A DNA stretch of 64,000 nt. It comes from Galbibacter sp038433465. Its GTDB lineage: Bacteria > Bacteroidota > Bacteroidia > Flavobacteriales > Flavobacteriaceae. The notes under the pieces are model-generated. The model ran no database searches. It had not been told where the DNA came from and worked only from the letters and a program-made list of their open reading frames with translations. The stretch spans positions 1 through 64,000 of the forward strand of contig NZ_JAESVF010000005.1 of NCBI RefSeq assembly GCF_038433465.1, in the 5' to 3' direction. Below are positions 17,237 through 26,279 of the stretch, one piece after another. Position numbers and translations under genes: made by a program. Within the stretch, counting starts at the first letter, position 1. Every line of letters starts with the position of its first letter.

Positions 17237-18379
17237 TTAGTCTTTTAAAACACTTCTTGAAATTACAATTTTCTGTATTTCTGAAGTTCCTTCATAAATT
17301 TGGGTGATTTTCGCATCTCTCATTAATCGCTCTACATGGTATTCTTTTACATATCCGTTTCCGCCGTGTATTTGTACTGCTTCAATAGCCGTGTCCATAG
17401 CTACCTGCGAAGCGTATAGTTTTGCCATTGCTCCAGATAAGTCATAATCGTTTCCGTTGTCTTTGTCCCATGCAGCTTTTAACACAAGATGTTTTGCAGC
17501 TTCAATTTGCGTATGCATATCGGCTAGTTTGAATGCAATAGCTTGGTGGTTGCAAATTTCGGTTCCAAATGCTTTTCTAACTTTCGAGTATTCTTTTGCC
17601 ATTTCGTATGCTCCAGATGCAATTCCGAGTGCTTGAGCGGCAATACCAATTCTTCCGCCAGCAAGCGTTTTCATGGCAAATTTAAATCCAAAACCATCTT
17701 CGCCAATTCGGTTTTCTTTAGGAACTTTTACATCATTAAAAATTAATGAATGCGTATCACTTCCTCTAATTCCTAATTTTTGTTCTTTCGGTCCAATTTC
17801 AAATCCTGGCATTCCCTTTTCTAGGATTAAAGCGTTAATCCCTTTGTGTTTTTTTTCAGGATGTGTTTGTGCAATTACCAAATATACATCGGCAGAATTC
17901 CCGTTCGTAATCCAATTTTTTGTTCCGTTTACAATATAATGGTCACCTTTATCAATTGCGGTAGTTTTTTGCGAAGTAGCATCGCTTCCAGCTTCTGGTT
18001 CGGACAAACAAAAAGCGCCGATAATTTCTCCAGAGGCAAGAGGTTTTAAATATTTCTGTTTTTGTTCTTCAGTTCCAAAATGCTCCAATCCCCAACAAAC
18101 TAAAGAGTTGTTTACACTCATAATTACCGAAGCAGAGGCATCGATTTTTGAAATTTCTTCCATCACCAAAACATACGAAACGGTATCCATTCCGCTACCA
18201 CCATATTCGGGTGCAGTCATCATACCTAAGAAACCAAGCTCTCCCATTTTCTTAACCTGTTCGGTTGGGAATTCTTGTTTTTCGTCTCTTTCAATAACAC
18301 CTGGAAGTAATTCAGATTTTGCAAAATCTCTCGCTGCTTCTTTAATGAGCAATTGTTCTTCAGAAAGTTTAAAATCCAT
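17237..18379 (-). CDS. Acyl-CoA dehydrogenase (short-chain/butyryl type)
   Basis: A flavoenzyme that oxidises acyl-CoA to enoyl-CoA in beta-oxidation or branched amino acid breakdown. The ATG at 18379 (MDFKLSEEQLLIKEAARDFA) is the usual start for flavobacterial relatives; an upstream ATG at 18412 would add 11 atypical residues. Motifs: CLSEPEAGSDA (FAD/substrate loop), NGTKNWITNG, RxFGTEICNHQAIAFKLADM, and the C-terminal IYEGTSEIQ with the catalytic Glu region typical of short-chain enzymes. About 380 residues, normal length. It is divergent from anmK, with an 83-bp shared spacer. Confidence 0.93.
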   Translation of the reverse strand: MDFKLSEEQLLIKEAARDFAKSELLPGVIERDEKQEFPTEQVKKMGELGFLGMMTAPEYGGSGMDTVSYVLVMEEISKIDASASVIMSVNNSLVCWGLEHFGTEEQKQKYLKPLASGEIIGAFCLSEPEAGSDATSQKTTAIDKGDHYIVNGTKNWITNGNSADVYLVIAQTHPEKKHKGINALILEKGMPGFEIGPKEQKLGIRGSDTHSLIFNDVKVPKENRIGEDGFGFKFAMKTLAGGRIGIAAQALGIASGAYEMAKEYSKVRKAFGTEICNHQAIAFKLADMHTQIEAAKHLVLKAAWDKDNGNDYDLSGAMAKLYASQVAMDTAIEAVQIHGGNGYVKEYHVERLMRDAKITQIYEGTSEIQKIVISRSVLKD

Positions 18380-18462
18380 TTTATTTTGTGATATTTTTAT
18401 AAAATTCATCAAATATAACTTTAAAATGTAACATTTTCAATGATTCTTATTTATTTTTACCG

Positions 18463-19524
18463 ATGATGAAAAAACAATACTACAACGTTATAGGTGTGAT
18501 GTCGGGCACATCATTGGATGGAATTGATTTGGTATATGTGCATTTTGAAAAAGATGAGAAATGGAGTTTTTCTGTAATGTGTTCTGAAACAGTTTCTTAT
18601 GGTGAAGAGTGGCGATTGAAGCTCAAAGAAGCGATTCATTTTTCAGCAGAAAAGATACAAGAGCTAGATGATTCGTACACTGAGTTTTTAGCAACCGTGA
18701 TAAATCAATTTATAATTGAAAATAAAATTTCTGATATAGATTTTGTGGCATCGCATGGGCATACTATTTTCCATAAACCAGAATTGGGAGAAACGCTACA
18801 AATAGGAAATTTGTCCAAAATAGCAAAGTTGATAGGCAAAAAAGTGATTTGCGATTTTCGTGTAGACGATGTAAAATTGGGCGGACAAGGAGCGCCTTTG
18901 GTACCAATTGGTGATAAATTGTTGTTTCCTTCATATAATTATTGTTTGAATTTGGGTGGTTTTGCAAATGTTTCGGTAGACGAAAACAATAGTTACGTGG
19001 CTTTTGATATTTGTGCTGTCAACACGGTTTTAAATCATTATGTGTCTAAATTAGGTTTTGACTATGATGATGGAGGAAATATTGCAGCTTCTGGGGAAGT
19101 TGACGATGCTTTACTTTCAAAACTCAATACCTTACCTTTTTATAAACTGAATGCGCCAAAATCTTTAGGGATAGAGTGGGTTGCTTCTGAAGTTTTTCCA
19201 ATTATAGACGCGGCTAATTTATCAGAAAAAACAATTTTGCGCACTTATGTAGAGCACGCAGCGGTACAAATTGCGAAGGTTTTAAATCCAGAGGCAAAAG
19301 TTTTGGTAACAGGAGGAGGCGCTTATAATACCTTTTTTATAAACCGATTAAAAAGTTTAACAATGGCAACAATTGTAATTCCTACAGATGCTATTGTTGC
19401 GTTTAAAGAAGCTATTATTTTTGGTTTTTTAGGAGTTTTAAAAGATAGAAATGAAGTGAATTGTTTGAAAAGTATTACAGGCGCTTCAAAAGACCATAGC
19501 AGTGGCAAAATTTATAATCCTTAA
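18463..19524 (+). CDS. anmK: Anhydro-N-acetylmuramic acid kinase
   Basis: Phosphorylates and hydrolyses 1,6-anhydro-MurNAc to MurNAc-6-P in cell-wall recycling. The 353-residue protein has the family signature GVMSGTSLDGID (residues 11-22), FVASHGHTIFHKP, GGQGAPLVP for the substrate site, NLGGFANVS and a C-terminal LVTGGGAYN. Two adjacent ATGs start the frame; either would do. No murQ-like etherase is visible nearby. Confidence 0.93.
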   Translation: MMKKQYYNVIGVMSGTSLDGIDLVYVHFEKDEKWSFSVMCSETVSYGEEWRLKLKEAIHFSAEKIQELDDSYTEFLATVINQFIIENKISDIDFVASHGHTIFHKPELGETLQIGNLSKIAKLIGKKVICDFRVDDVKLGGQGAPLVPIGDKLLFPSYNYCLNLGGFANVSVDENNSYVAFDICAVNTVLNHYVSKLGFDYDDGGNIAASGEVDDALLSKLNTLPFYKLNAPKSLGIEWVASEVFPIIDAANLSEKTILRTYVEHAAVQIAKVLNPEAKVLVTGGGAYNTFFINRLKSLTMATIVIPTDAIVAFKEAIIFGFLGVLKDRNEVNCLKSITGASKDHSSGKIYNP

Positions 19525-19588
19525 AATAACATAAAAAATAAGGCTAGATTTTTTAGTTTTATATATTTGTGCATACTTAAAAATACGA

Positions 19589-20815
19589 ATGAAAGATTTA
19601 CTTAAACAATACGAAAATAAATCGCCAGAGATAATTTTTAACTGGAAAGACACCGAAACCGATGCAGAGGGATGGACTGTAATTAACTCGCTTCGAGGTG
19701 GTGCAGCAGGAGGAGGAACTCGCATGCGATTGGGCTTGGATGCCAATGAGGTTTTGTCGTTGGCAAAAACAATGGAAGTGAAATTTACGGTTTCTGGACC
19801 TGCTATTGGTGGTGCAAAATCGGGGATAAACTTCGACCCAAAAGACCCTCGTAAGCAAGGTGTTTTGGAGCGTTGGTACAAAGCTGTTTCTCCGCTTTTA
19901 AAAAGTTACTATGGAACGGGAGGAGATTTGAATGTAGATGAAATCCATGAAGTAATTCCGATTACTGAAAATTGTGGAGTTTGGCATCCGCAGGAAGGAG
20001 TTTTTAACGGACATTTTAAACCTTCAGAAGCAGATAAAATTAACAGAATTGGGCAGCTCCGTCAAGGGGTGATTAAAGTTTTGGAAAACGACAACTTTTC
20101 GCCAGATATCAAAAGAAAATACACTGTTGCCGATATGATTACAGGTTACGGTGTTGCCGAGTCTGTAAAACATTACTACGAGATTTATGGTGGTTCGGTA
20201 AAAGGAAAGAAGGCTATTGTTCAAGGTTTTGGAAATGTTGGTGCTGCTGCGGCTTATTATTTATCGCAAATGGGAGCGCTTATCGTAGGAATTATCGATA
20301 TAAACGGTGGTGTAATTAATGAAGAAGGTTTTTCTTTTGCTGAAATAAAATCGTTTTTCCTTGAAAAGAAAGGCAATACTTTGGAAGCTCCGAATATGCT
20401 TTCGTTTGAAGAAATAAATGATAAAATTTGGAAGCTACCAGCGCAAATATTTTTGCCATGTGCTGCTTCTCGATTGATTAAAAAAGACCAAATTACGCAG
20501 TTGATAGATACTGGACTAGAAGTAGTTTCTTGTGGAGCGAACGTTCCGTTTGCAGATAAAGAAATATTTTTTGGTCCGATTATGGAATACACAGATCAGC
20601 GAATCAGTTTAATTCCAGATTTTATTTCAAACTGCGGAATGGCTAGAGTTTTTGCTTATTTTATGGAGCGCAGAACCGAAATGACCGACGAAGCGATTTT
20701 CGAAGATACTTCAAATACTATAAAAAAAGCCTTACAAAATACTTTCAACCAAAGCACTTCAAAAATAAATATTAGCAGTACTGCTTTTGAAATCGCTTTG
20801 AAACAATTAATTTAG
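19589..20815 (+). CDS. Leucine/glutamate-type amino acid dehydrogenase
   Basis: Oxidative deamination of an amino acid with NAD(P). The 408 residues include the glycine-rich segment RGGAAGGGTRMR, the catalytic Lys77 in GGAKSG (the Ser variant is usual in leucine dehydrogenases, Gly in glutamate dehydrogenases), GTGGDLNVDE (catalytic Asp113) and the nucleotide motif GFGNVG (213-218). The length is nearer to glutamate-type enzymes than to the ~360-residue leucine dehydrogenases, so substrate choice stays open. TATATTTG at 19562 is a likely -7 box 20 nt before the ATG. Confidence 0.88.
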   Translation: MKDLLKQYENKSPEIIFNWKDTETDAEGWTVINSLRGGAAGGGTRMRLGLDANEVLSLAKTMEVKFTVSGPAIGGAKSGINFDPKDPRKQGVLERWYKAVSPLLKSYYGTGGDLNVDEIHEVIPITENCGVWHPQEGVFNGHFKPSEADKINRIGQLRQGVIKVLENDNFSPDIKRKYTVADMITGYGVAESVKHYYEIYGGSVKGKKAIVQGFGNVGAAAAYYLSQMGALIVGIIDINGGVINEEGFSFAEIKSFFLEKKGNTLEAPNMLSFEEINDKIWKLPAQIFLPCAASRLIKKDQITQLIDTGLEVVSCGANVPFADKEIFFGPIMEYTDQRISLIPDFISNCGMARVFAYFMERRTEMTDEAIFEDTSNTIKKALQNTFNQSTSKINISSTAFEIALKQLI

Positions 20816-20842
20816 ACACAAAATTTACACTAACACTATCCT

Positions 20843-22207
20843 ATGGAGACATTAATTATTATTGTATTCGTTCTTGGTTATTTGGCAATCACCCTAGAAC
20901 ACAACTTAAAAATTGACAAATTGATTCCCGCTTTAGGGATGATGGCACTTTTATGGGCTATCATTGCATTAACACACATGGATGTTTTTGAAGTTAATGC
21001 CGAGCTTAAAGAGCTTGAAGCGACACATATAGATGAAATTTTATTGCATCATCTAGGTAAAACCGCCGAAATTTTGGTGTTCCTTTTAGGAGCAATGACC
21101 ATTGTTGAAATCATCGATTACTTCGATGGATTTGCTACTATTAAAGGTTATATCAAGGCTAGAAGTAAGCGAAAATTATTATGGATTTTCAGTATTCTTG
21201 CTTTTGTGCTTTCAGCAATTATCGACAACTTAACAGCTACAATTGTACTGATTACAATTCTGCAAAAAGTACTTAAAGATAAAGAGTTAAGACTTTGGTT
21301 TGCAGGTATTATCATTATCGCTGCAAATGCAGGTGGAGCTTGGTCTCCAATTGGTGATGTAACCACTACTATGTTGTGGATTGGACACAAAGTTTCTGCA
21401 GGTTTATTAGTAGAACACGTATTGATTCCGTCTATTTTCTGTATGGTTGTTCCTGTTTTAATTGCATCTAGATTAAAAATATTTAAAGGTGATATAGAAG
21501 GTGATTTTACCGATGAAGGAAGCAAGTCTAAATACGGAACTATTATGTTGTATTTAGGATTGGGAATGATTGTTTTTGTTCCACTTTTCAAAACAGTAAC
21601 GCACTTACCTCCTTATGTTGGAATGATGCTTTCGTTGGCAGTAGTTGCAACTTTTGCTGAAATTTATAGTAACAAAAAGTTTGCACTTTCTGGAGTAAAT
21701 GAAGATAGTGGAGATTTTCAAGGACACCACAGTCCTGTGCACCATTCTTTAGCGAGAATTGAGTTGCCAAGTATTTTATTCTTCTTAGGAATTTTAATGG
21801 CTGTTGCAGCTTTAGAATCTTTAGGAATGTTATTTCATTTTGCTGAAAAATTAGATGCAGCAATGCCAATGTTAGGTACCGAGTCTGCTGGAGAAAAAGT
21901 ATCAGACTTAGTGGTGCTTATTTTAGGAGCAGGTTCAGCAGTAATCGATAACGTACCGTTGGTAGCAGCCAGTATGGGGATGTTCTCTGTTGGTATGGAC
22001 GATCCAGTTTGGCACTTTATTGCATACTCTGCTGGTACAGGAGGAAGTATGTTGATTATTGGTTCTGCAGCTGGAGTTGTAGCAATGGGGATGGAAAAAA
22101 TCGACTTTTTCTGGTACTTAAAGAAAATAGCTTGGTTAGCATTAATCGGGTTTTTATCTGGAGCAGCAATCTTTGTGTTGTTAAGAAATTTTGTACTTGA
22201 CGTATAA
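20843..22207 (+). CDS. nhaD: Na+/H+ antiporter NhaD
   Basis: The 454-residue inner-membrane carrier of the ion-transporter superfamily has about 12 membrane segments. Typical stretches are IDNLTATIVLITIL and VIDNVPLVAASMGM (paired inverted-repeat hairpins with conserved Asp-Asn) and AGGAWSPIGDVTTTMLWIG. NhaD is common in marine and alkaliphilic bacteria and exports Na+ against H+. It starts 27 bp after the dehydrogenase and is followed closely by exbB; co-transcription is possible. Confidence 0.92.
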   Translation: METLIIIVFVLGYLAITLEHNLKIDKLIPALGMMALLWAIIALTHMDVFEVNAELKELEATHIDEILLHHLGKTAEILVFLLGAMTIVEIIDYFDGFATIKGYIKARSKRKLLWIFSILAFVLSAIIDNLTATIVLITILQKVLKDKELRLWFAGIIIIAANAGGAWSPIGDVTTTMLWIGHKVSAGLLVEHVLIPSIFCMVVPVLIASRLKIFKGDIEGDFTDEGSKSKYGTIMLYLGLGMIVFVPLFKTVTHLPPYVGMMLSLAVVATFAEIYSNKKFALSGVNEDSGDFQGHHSPVHHSLARIELPSILFFLGILMAVAALESLGMLFHFAEKLDAAMPMLGTESAGEKVSDLVVLILGAGSAVIDNVPLVAASMGMFSVGMDDPVWHFIAYSAGTGGSMLIIGSAAGVVAMGMEKIDFFWYLKKIAWLALIGFLSGAAIFVLLRNFVLDV

Positions 22208-22263
22208 TTTTACGTACAGATTACCGTTATAAAACCAAATCTAAATAAGCTATTATAATTAAT

Positions 22264-22953
22264 ATGATATTATTTCAAGAAGCAACCCAAGAGGTAGCTG
22301 AAGAGGTTCTTTCAGAAGAAAAAACACTGTCGGTTATAGATTTAATATTAAATGGTGGTACAGGAAGTATCATTATTATAACCATACTTTTTGTTTTGTT
22401 ATTTGTTGCATTGTACATTTATTTTGAGCGTTTGTTTGCTATAAAAGCAGCTTCACAAATAGATAAAAATTTTATGCACCAGATAAAAGACCATGTTTCT
22501 AACGGGAAGTTAGAAGCTGCTAAAGTGCTTTGCGCGCAAACAGATTCGCCTGTAGCTAGATTAACTGAAAAAGGAATTGCAAGAATTGGAAAACCTTTGG
22601 AAGACATTAATAAAGCTATCGAAAATGCAGGAACTTTAGAGGTGTATAAACTCGAAAAGAATGTAAGTATTTTGGCAACTGTTGCTGGAGCAGCTCCAAT
22701 GATTGGGTTTTTAGGAACCGTAATCGGGATGATTATAGCTTTCCATCAAATGGCAACAAGTGGCGGACAAGCAGAAATGGGACAGTTGGCAAGTGGTATC
22801 TATACCGCCATGACAACTACGGTTGCAGGTTTGGTTGTTGGAATTATCGCTTACATTGGCTATAACCATTTGGTAGTAAAAACAGATAAAGTAGTGCACA
22901 ATATGGAGGCAAACGCAGTAGAGTTTTTAGATCTACTCGATGAGCCTATGTAG
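22264..22953 (+). CDS. exbB: MotA/TolQ/ExbB proton channel family protein
   Basis: The 229-residue protein has three membrane segments (about 36-58, 138-160, 178-200). It has the family motifs ATVAGAAPMIGFLGTVIGMI and AMTTTVAGLVVGIIAYIGYN, which line the ExbB pore. With ExbD and TonB it energises outer-membrane receptors using the proton motive force. The gene is separated from exbD by 216 bp that hold an inverted-repeat element, unlike the usual tight spacing. Confidence 0.92.
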   Translation: MILFQEATQEVAEEVLSEEKTLSVIDLILNGGTGSIIIITILFVLLFVALYIYFERLFAIKAASQIDKNFMHQIKDHVSNGKLEAAKVLCAQTDSPVARLTEKGIARIGKPLEDINKAIENAGTLEVYKLEKNVSILATVAGAAPMIGFLGTVIGMIIAFHQMATSGGQAEMGQLASGIYTAMTTTVAGLVVGIIAYIGYNHLVVKTDKVVHNMEANAVEFLDLLDEPM

Positions 22954-22955
22954 TA

Positions 22956-23115
22956 CTTTCAGTTAATAAAAAGACTGTCTAAAAAGTTTTAAAAAGCGTC
23001 GTTTTAATTTATTTGTCACAATTTTTAAAGTGATTTTTCTTAAAATGACATGAAGTTGAGTTAAGCTCAGTTTGACAAAAGTTAAGCTTTTTAGGCAGTT
23101 TCTTTCTACTGAAAA
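22956..23115. repeat. Inverted-repeat (MITE-like) element between exbB and exbD
   Basis: Ends ACTGTCTAAAAAGTTT (22974-22989) and AAGCTTTTTAGGCAGT (23084-23099) are inverted copies with 2 mismatches. The similarity continues outward (TTTCAGT at 22958, ACTGAAA at 23108). The centre is non-coding and includes TTGAGTTAAGCTCAG. The size of 126-160 bp and lack of an ORF fit a miniature element. Confidence 0.6.
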
Positions 23116-23169
23116 AACTGTTCTTAAAAATTCTTCTGAAGCTATTCAGAAAAGAAAAAAACACTAAAG

Positions 23170-23556
23170 ATGAAATTAAAAGGAAGAAATAAAGTATCGC
23201 CAGAATTCAGTATGAGTTCCATGACCGATATTGTTTTTCTACTCTTAGTATTCTTTATGCTTACCTCAAATTCGCCAAATGCCTTAGACTTATTATTGCC
23301 AAAGGCAAAAGGGAAATCTACAAACACACAAAACGTTTCTGTAAGTATCAACAAAGACCTCGATATTTATGTAGACAATGTAAAAGTAAAACCAGAGTTT
23401 GTAGAAACAGAGTTAAAACGAAGATTGAAAGACGTAGAAAAACCTACAATTATATTGCGTGCCGAAAAGAGTGTTCCTATCGATAACGCAGTTAATATTA
23501 TGGATATCGCCAATCAAAATAACTACAAAGTAATCTTGGCAGTAAGACCAAAATAA
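23170..23556 (+). CDS. exbD: ExbD biopolymer transport protein
   Basis: The 128-residue protein has a short cytoplasmic N terminus, one membrane helix (residues ~17-36) containing the functional Asp in MTDIVFLLLVFFML, and a periplasmic domain. This is the standard ExbD plan and size. Its stop is followed after 1 nt by the TonB-like gene. Confidence 0.93.
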   Translation: MKLKGRNKVSPEFSMSSMTDIVFLLLVFFMLTSNSPNALDLLLPKAKGKSTNTQNVSVSINKDLDIYVDNVKVKPEFVETELKRRLKDVEKPTIILRAEKSVPIDNAVNIMDIANQNNYKVILAVRPK

Positions 23557-23557
23557 A

Positions 23558-24454
23558 ATGTCTTTTCTAGATACTCGACATAAAAAAAAGTCTTTTACGT
23601 TAACAACAGTTTTGTTAACGTTATTGTTATTTCTGATGTTTTATATCGGAATGACATATTTAGATCCTCCAATAGAAAGCGGTATTGCAGTAAACTTCGG
23701 AACTACAGATTTTGGAAGTGGTAACGTGCAGCCAAAAGAAAAAATAAAAAGCACTCCGGTTGAAAAGCCTGTGGAAAAAGAAACTCCTGTAGAAACAACA
23801 CCTCCAACTCCCACGGCACCTAGCGAACCTGTTAAAGCTAAGGTGGAAGATGTGGTGACGCAAAACAACGAAGAGTCGGTTGTAATTAAAAAGCAGAAAG
23901 CGGAAGAAGCTAAAAAGAAAGCCGAAGCTGAAGCCAAGAAAAAAGCACAAGCCGAAGCAGAAAGATTAGAGCGAGAGCGTATCGCGGAAGCCGAGCGTGT
24001 TAAAAAGGAGCAAGAGGAGAAAAAGAAAAAACTCGATGCTATGATGGGCGGACTCAATAGTTCCGACGGAACAGCAACGGGTGGCGAAGGAAACGATAAC
24101 AAAGCAGGAGATAAAGGGCAACCAGACGGCGATCCGTATGCTACAAGTTATTACGGCGGAGCAGGAACAGGTTCTGGTGGTGTTGGCTACGGACTCAACG
24201 GAAGAAGTTTGGTTTCTGGAGAAAAGTTTGTGCAAGACTGTAATGAGTCTGGAACAGTTGTTGTAAAAATCGAAGTAGACCGCACAGGGAAAGTTATTAA
24301 TGCGACTCCTGGCGTAAAAGGAACTACTAACACAGCGCCATGTTTAAAAGATGCGGCTAGTAAAACTGCTCGTTCGTACAAATGGAATGCCGATGCAAAT
24401 GCGCCTTCAAGACAAATTGGTTTTGTTGTGGTAAACTTTAAGCTTGGCGAATAG
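23558..24454 (+). CDS. TonB-like energy transducer
   Basis: The 298-residue protein has an N-terminal membrane anchor (residues ~15-34), a Pro/Glu/Lys-rich spacer (~50-95), a long charged coiled coil of KAEEAKKKAEAEA type (~105-160), a Gly-rich linker and a C-terminal domain (~215-298) with VVVKIEVDRTGKV and FVVVNFKLGE. This is TonB-like, though the final domain also resembles the TolA/CpoB-type tip. Given exbB-exbD just before it, it should be the transducing partner of that motor. Two Cys in the C-terminal domain (CNES, CLKD) may form a disulfide. Confidence 0.85.
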   Translation: MSFLDTRHKKKSFTLTTVLLTLLLFLMFYIGMTYLDPPIESGIAVNFGTTDFGSGNVQPKEKIKSTPVEKPVEKETPVETTPPTPTAPSEPVKAKVEDVVTQNNEESVVIKKQKAEEAKKKAEAEAKKKAQAEAERLERERIAEAERVKKEQEEKKKKLDAMMGGLNSSDGTATGGEGNDNKAGDKGQPDGDPYATSYYGGAGTGSGGVGYGLNGRSLVSGEKFVQDCNESGTVVVKIEVDRTGKVINATPGVKGTTNTAPCLKDAASKTARSYKWNADANAPSRQIGFVVVNFKLGE

Positions 24455-24489
24455 TTATTCTTTATACATTTAATTAAACTCATTTATAA

Positions 24490-25698
24490 ATGTCGTACCA
24501 ACAAACACTCGATTGGATGTTTGCGCAATTGCCTATGTATCAAAAACAGGGGCAATCGGCTTTTAAACCAAAACTCACCAATACGTTAGCCTTAGCAAAA
24601 CATCTAGATTTTCCTGAACGAAATTTTAAATCTATTCATGTTGCTGGAACTAACGGAAAGGGTTCTACGAGTCATATGTTGGCATCGATATTACAGGAAG
24701 CTGGCTATAAAGTTGGCTTGTACACTTCACCGCATTTAAAAGATTTTAGAGAGCGCATAAAGATTAACGGATCACCAATTTCCGAAACTTACGTAGTAGA
24801 TTTTATAGAGGAGAACAAGCCTTTTTTTGAGGCTAATAATCTTTCCTTTTTTGAAATGACAGTTGGAATGGCTTTTCAGTTTTTTTCTGATGAAGAAGTA
24901 GATATTGCTGTTGTTGAGGTAGGTTTAGGAGGGCGCTACGATTCTACGAATATAATTACTCCAGAAGTTTCTGTAATTACCAATATAGGTTTTGATCATA
25001 CCGATATGTTGGGCGACACACTTCCGAAAATAGCTTGGGAAAAGGCAGGGATTATTAAGAAGGAAATACCTGTAGTCGTTAGTGAATTTAATGCTGAAAC
25101 GTATCCGGTTTTTGAAGAGGTTGCCAAAGAAAATAATACAACAATACTTTTAGCTGCGGATAAAGAATATGATTATCAGAGTGACCTTCTAGGTGATTAT
25201 CAGCAAAAAAACATGAAAGCAGTTGTTGAAACGATTAAGCTTTTAAACGGATTTACAGTTTCAGAAAACGATATTGTAAACGGATTAAAAAGTGTAGTTA
25301 AGAACACTGGACTCATGGGAAGGTGGCAGCAACTCGATGAAAATCCAATGGTAATTTGTGATACTGCACATAATAAAGAAGGACTTTCTATAGTTGTAAA
25401 CCAAATTGCAAAACAACAGTTTGATAAGTTACACATGGTTTTAGGGTTTGTAAAAGATAAAAAGATTGAAGATATTTTGCCTTTACTACCTAAAAATGCT
25501 ACATATTATTTTTGTAAACCAGAAATTTCAAGAGGCTTAGATGCAGAAGTTTTATCTGAAAAAGCAAAGGAGTTTTCTTTAGAAGGAGCTGTATTTAGTT
25601 CTGTTTCAGAAGCTTTGAGTGCTGCTAGAAAAGCTGCTTCGGAAACCGATTTTATCTATGTTGGCGGAAGTACTTTTGTGGTTGCAGAAATCGTTTAA
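24490..25698 (+). CDS. folC: Folylpolyglutamate synthase / dihydrofolate synthase
   Basis: An ATP-dependent ligase adding glutamate to folates. The 402-residue Mur-ligase-fold protein has the P-loop VAGTNGKGSTS (51-61), SPHLKDFRERI, VEVGLGGRYDSTNII (Mg/substrate loop) and HTDMLGDTLPKIAWEKAGI. The C-terminal domain has DTAHNKEG. Length is normal. The promoter of the following tRNA-Val starts just after its stop. Confidence 0.95.
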   Translation: MSYQQTLDWMFAQLPMYQKQGQSAFKPKLTNTLALAKHLDFPERNFKSIHVAGTNGKGSTSHMLASILQEAGYKVGLYTSPHLKDFRERIKINGSPISETYVVDFIEENKPFFEANNLSFFEMTVGMAFQFFSDEEVDIAVVEVGLGGRYDSTNIITPEVSVITNIGFDHTDMLGDTLPKIAWEKAGIIKKEIPVVVSEFNAETYPVFEEVAKENNTTILLAADKEYDYQSDLLGDYQQKNMKAVVETIKLLNGFTVSENDIVNGLKSVVKNTGLMGRWQQLDENPMVICDTAHNKEGLSIVVNQIAKQQFDKLHMVLGFVKDKKIEDILPLLPKNATYYFCKPEISRGLDAEVLSEKAKEFSLEGAVFSSVSEALSAARKAASETDFIYVGGSTFVVAEIV

Positions 25699-25714
25699 AA
25701 AAAGTTATTTTTTC

Positions 25715-25745
25715 TTTGCGGAAAACAAAAACTGTTCTATATTTG
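25715..25745 (+). promoter_or_regulatory. Promoter of tRNA-Val
   Basis: TTTG (25715-25718), exactly 19 nt, then TATATTTG (25738-25745): the same arrangement as at tRNA-Thr. The first tRNA-Val begins 22 nt downstream. Confidence 0.75.
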
Positions 25746-25767
25746 CAACCGCAATCAAGCAAATGAA

Positions 25768-25845
25768 GGGCGATTAGCTCAGTTGGTTCAGAGCACCTGC
25801 CTTACAAGCAGGGGGTCACTGGTTCGAATCCAGTATCGCCCACCA
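25768..25845 (+). tRNA. tRNA-Val (anticodon TAC), copy 1
   Basis: Acceptor GGGCGAT / ATCGCCC, anticodon loop CTTACAA (anticodon TAC), T arm GGTTCGAATCC, CCA encoded. Confidence 0.97.
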
Positions 25846-25850
25846 ATTTT

Positions 25851-25877
25851 AGGCTTCCTTGAGGAAGTCTTTTTTTA
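25851..25877 (+). terminator. Terminator after the first tRNA-Val
   Basis: Stem AGGCTTCC / GGAAGTCT (one G-T pair), loop TTGA, then a seven-T run. It lies between the two tRNA copies. Confidence 0.75.
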
Positions 25878-25907
25878 TAAAAACTTTCATTTCTTGATGC
25901 AATTTAA

Positions 25908-25985
25908 GGGCGATTAGCTCAGTTGGTTCAGAGCACCTGCCTTACAAGCAGGGGGTCACTGGTTCGAATCCAGTATCGCCCACCA
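25908..25985 (+). tRNA. tRNA-Val (anticodon TAC), copy 2
   Basis: Base-for-base identical to the copy 140 bp upstream, including CCA. No separate -33/-7 promoter is visible in the 30 bp before it, so it may depend on read-through of the first terminator. Confidence 0.97.
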
Positions 25986-25986
25986 A

Positions 25987-26023
25987 GAAAAGTCATTCAG
26001 TTTAAATTGAATGACTTTTTTTT
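25987..26023 (+). terminator. Terminator after the second tRNA-Val
   Basis: 11-bp stem AAAGTCATTCA / TGAATGACTTT followed by a T run. Confidence 0.85.
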
Positions 26024-26170
26024 ATTCTTATTTTTCACTTCATTTTATGTAATTCGCTATATTTTTCTCCTTATTTTTTCATTTTTATTAAAAAATAGGC
26101 TACGTAACTATTTTATATTCTGATCGATAGCTTGCTGTCGGTTATATTTAATATTTTTAGAGTAGTATTA

Positions 26171-26209
26171 ACTTTTAGGTTTCGTTTTTGTGTCAAGACA
26201 AAAATGAAA
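26171..26209 (+). repeat. Partial copy (3' end) of the ~175-bp structured repeat
   Basis: Contains only the terminal hairpin region: ACTTTTAGG, then TTTCGTTTTTGT and ACAAAAATGAAA. It matches the ends of the copies at 28981 and 55715. The rest of 26024-26279 is AT-rich with no gene that I can support. Confidence 0.75.
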
Positions 26210-26279
26210 GTGTAAATAGTTTTATGAACTAATAAAGTGAATTTATCTCAAGCTCAGATAATAATAAGAATAATGTATT

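Noticed and set aside
23641..24483. Long minus-strand frames opposite the TonB-like gene
   Set aside because: They mirror the Lys/Glu/Ala-rich coding strand (Phe/Ser/Leu-rich shadow) and have no family resemblance or start signals.
25768..25985. Repeated tRNA-Val as attachment sites of an integrated element
   Set aside because: Only 62 bp with a terminator lie between the copies; no integrase or cargo is present.
25923..26123. 66-codon ORF downstream of folC
   Set aside because: It covers the second tRNA-Val and its terminator, which explain the sequence fully.
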